Source: Chitinophagaceae bacterium
GTDB lineage: Bacteria; Bacteroidota; Bacteroidia; Chitinophagales; Chitinophagaceae
Length of the DNA: 6,013 bases
Assembly: GCA_018061385.1 (NCBI GenBank)
Contig: JAGOUF010000164.1
Span: 1-6,013, forward strand
Reading direction: 5' to 3'
The notes below the pieces were generated by a model. It worked only from the letters and a program-made list of their open reading frames with translations. It did not search any database and had not been told where the DNA came from. Below are positions 5,838 through 6,013 of this stretch, piece by piece. A program made the position numbers and the translations under genes. Numbering within the stretch: position 1 is the stretch's first letter; each line of letters begins with the position of its first letter.

Positions 5838-6013
5838 TTCTTCTTCCTTAAAAATTGGGTTTCTTCTTGTGGGTATAACCATATGCTCATCTTCACTTAA
5901 AAACACCCAAAATTCATGCAATGAAAAAATATCGCCAGGCGTTTTTTCTCCATCGTCTTCTGCATTTCTTTCATAAGAACCTAATAATTCTCCATGATGC
6001 TTAAGTTCTAATA
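5832..6013 (-). CDS. Hypothetical acidic protein, C-terminal part
   Basis: The minus strand is open from the right edge of the window to a TAA at 5832-5834, giving 59 codons of a gene whose start lies outside. The visible end includes LKHHGELLGSYERNAEDDGE, then KTPGDIFSLHEFWVFLSEDE, then HMVIPTRRNPIFKEEEL. It is rich in Glu and Asp, has no membrane segment or T9SS tail, and looks like a soluble protein. I do not recognise the family. Support comes from the uninterrupted frame, its protein-like composition, and the stop codon lying in a convergent terminator. The alternative is a chance open frame, which is less likely given that placement. Confidence 0.68.
   Translation of the reverse strand, partial: LELKHHGELLGSYERNAEDDGEKTPGDIFSLHEFWVFLSEDEHMVIPTRRNPIFKEEEL

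Overview
The window looks like an AT-rich chromosomal segment from a member of the Bacteroidota, possibly a Chitinophagaceae-like lineage, although the genus cannot be fixed from this sequence alone. The signs are a C-terminal type IX secretion (T9SS) sorting domain, a small outer-membrane beta-barrel protein of a style common in that phylum, A-rich sequence instead of Shine-Dalgarno sites before the starts, and one copy of the TTTG/TAnnTTTG promoter pattern.

Layout: positions 1-2186 carry three housekeeping genes on the + strand. These are the 3' end of purM (purine synthesis), an ftsE-like ABC ATPase followed by a clean terminator, and rnz (ribonuclease Z, tRNA 3' maturation) with its own candidate promoter. 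A strong hairpin at 2291-2324 separates rnz from a convergent minus-strand pair. Read in its own direction, that pair is an outer-membrane beta-barrel protein (4664-4107) and then, after 24 bp, a large secreted surface protein (4082-2332). The secreted gene is split by a one-base frameshift near 3365/3366. Joining the two frames with a single -1 correction gives a continuous protein of about 583 residues, running from a signal peptide at the N terminus to a T9SS tail at the C terminus.

A 400-bp non-coding stretch (4665-5064) lies between this pair and a divergently transcribed NarL/FixJ-type response regulator (5065-5763). It holds a perfect 16-bp palindrome, a 9-bp-arm dyad just before the regulator, and an imperfect 16/15-bp tandem repeat. 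The regulator has all the key receiver residues, but no sensor kinase is visible. A 44-bp perfect palindrome after it probably ends transcription in both directions and contains the stop codon of an unidentified acidic protein entering from the right edge on the minus strand.

The purM, ftsE and rnz genes are unrelated housekeeping functions that happen to be neighbours. The barrel protein, the T9SS cargo and the divergent regulator could form a small surface-protein locus under local control, but that link is inference from gene order only. I see no CRISPR array, tRNA, rRNA, insertion sequence or phage gene. I do not see convincing evidence of a wholly new system. The most notable items are the frameshifted secreted gene and the structured regulatory region.
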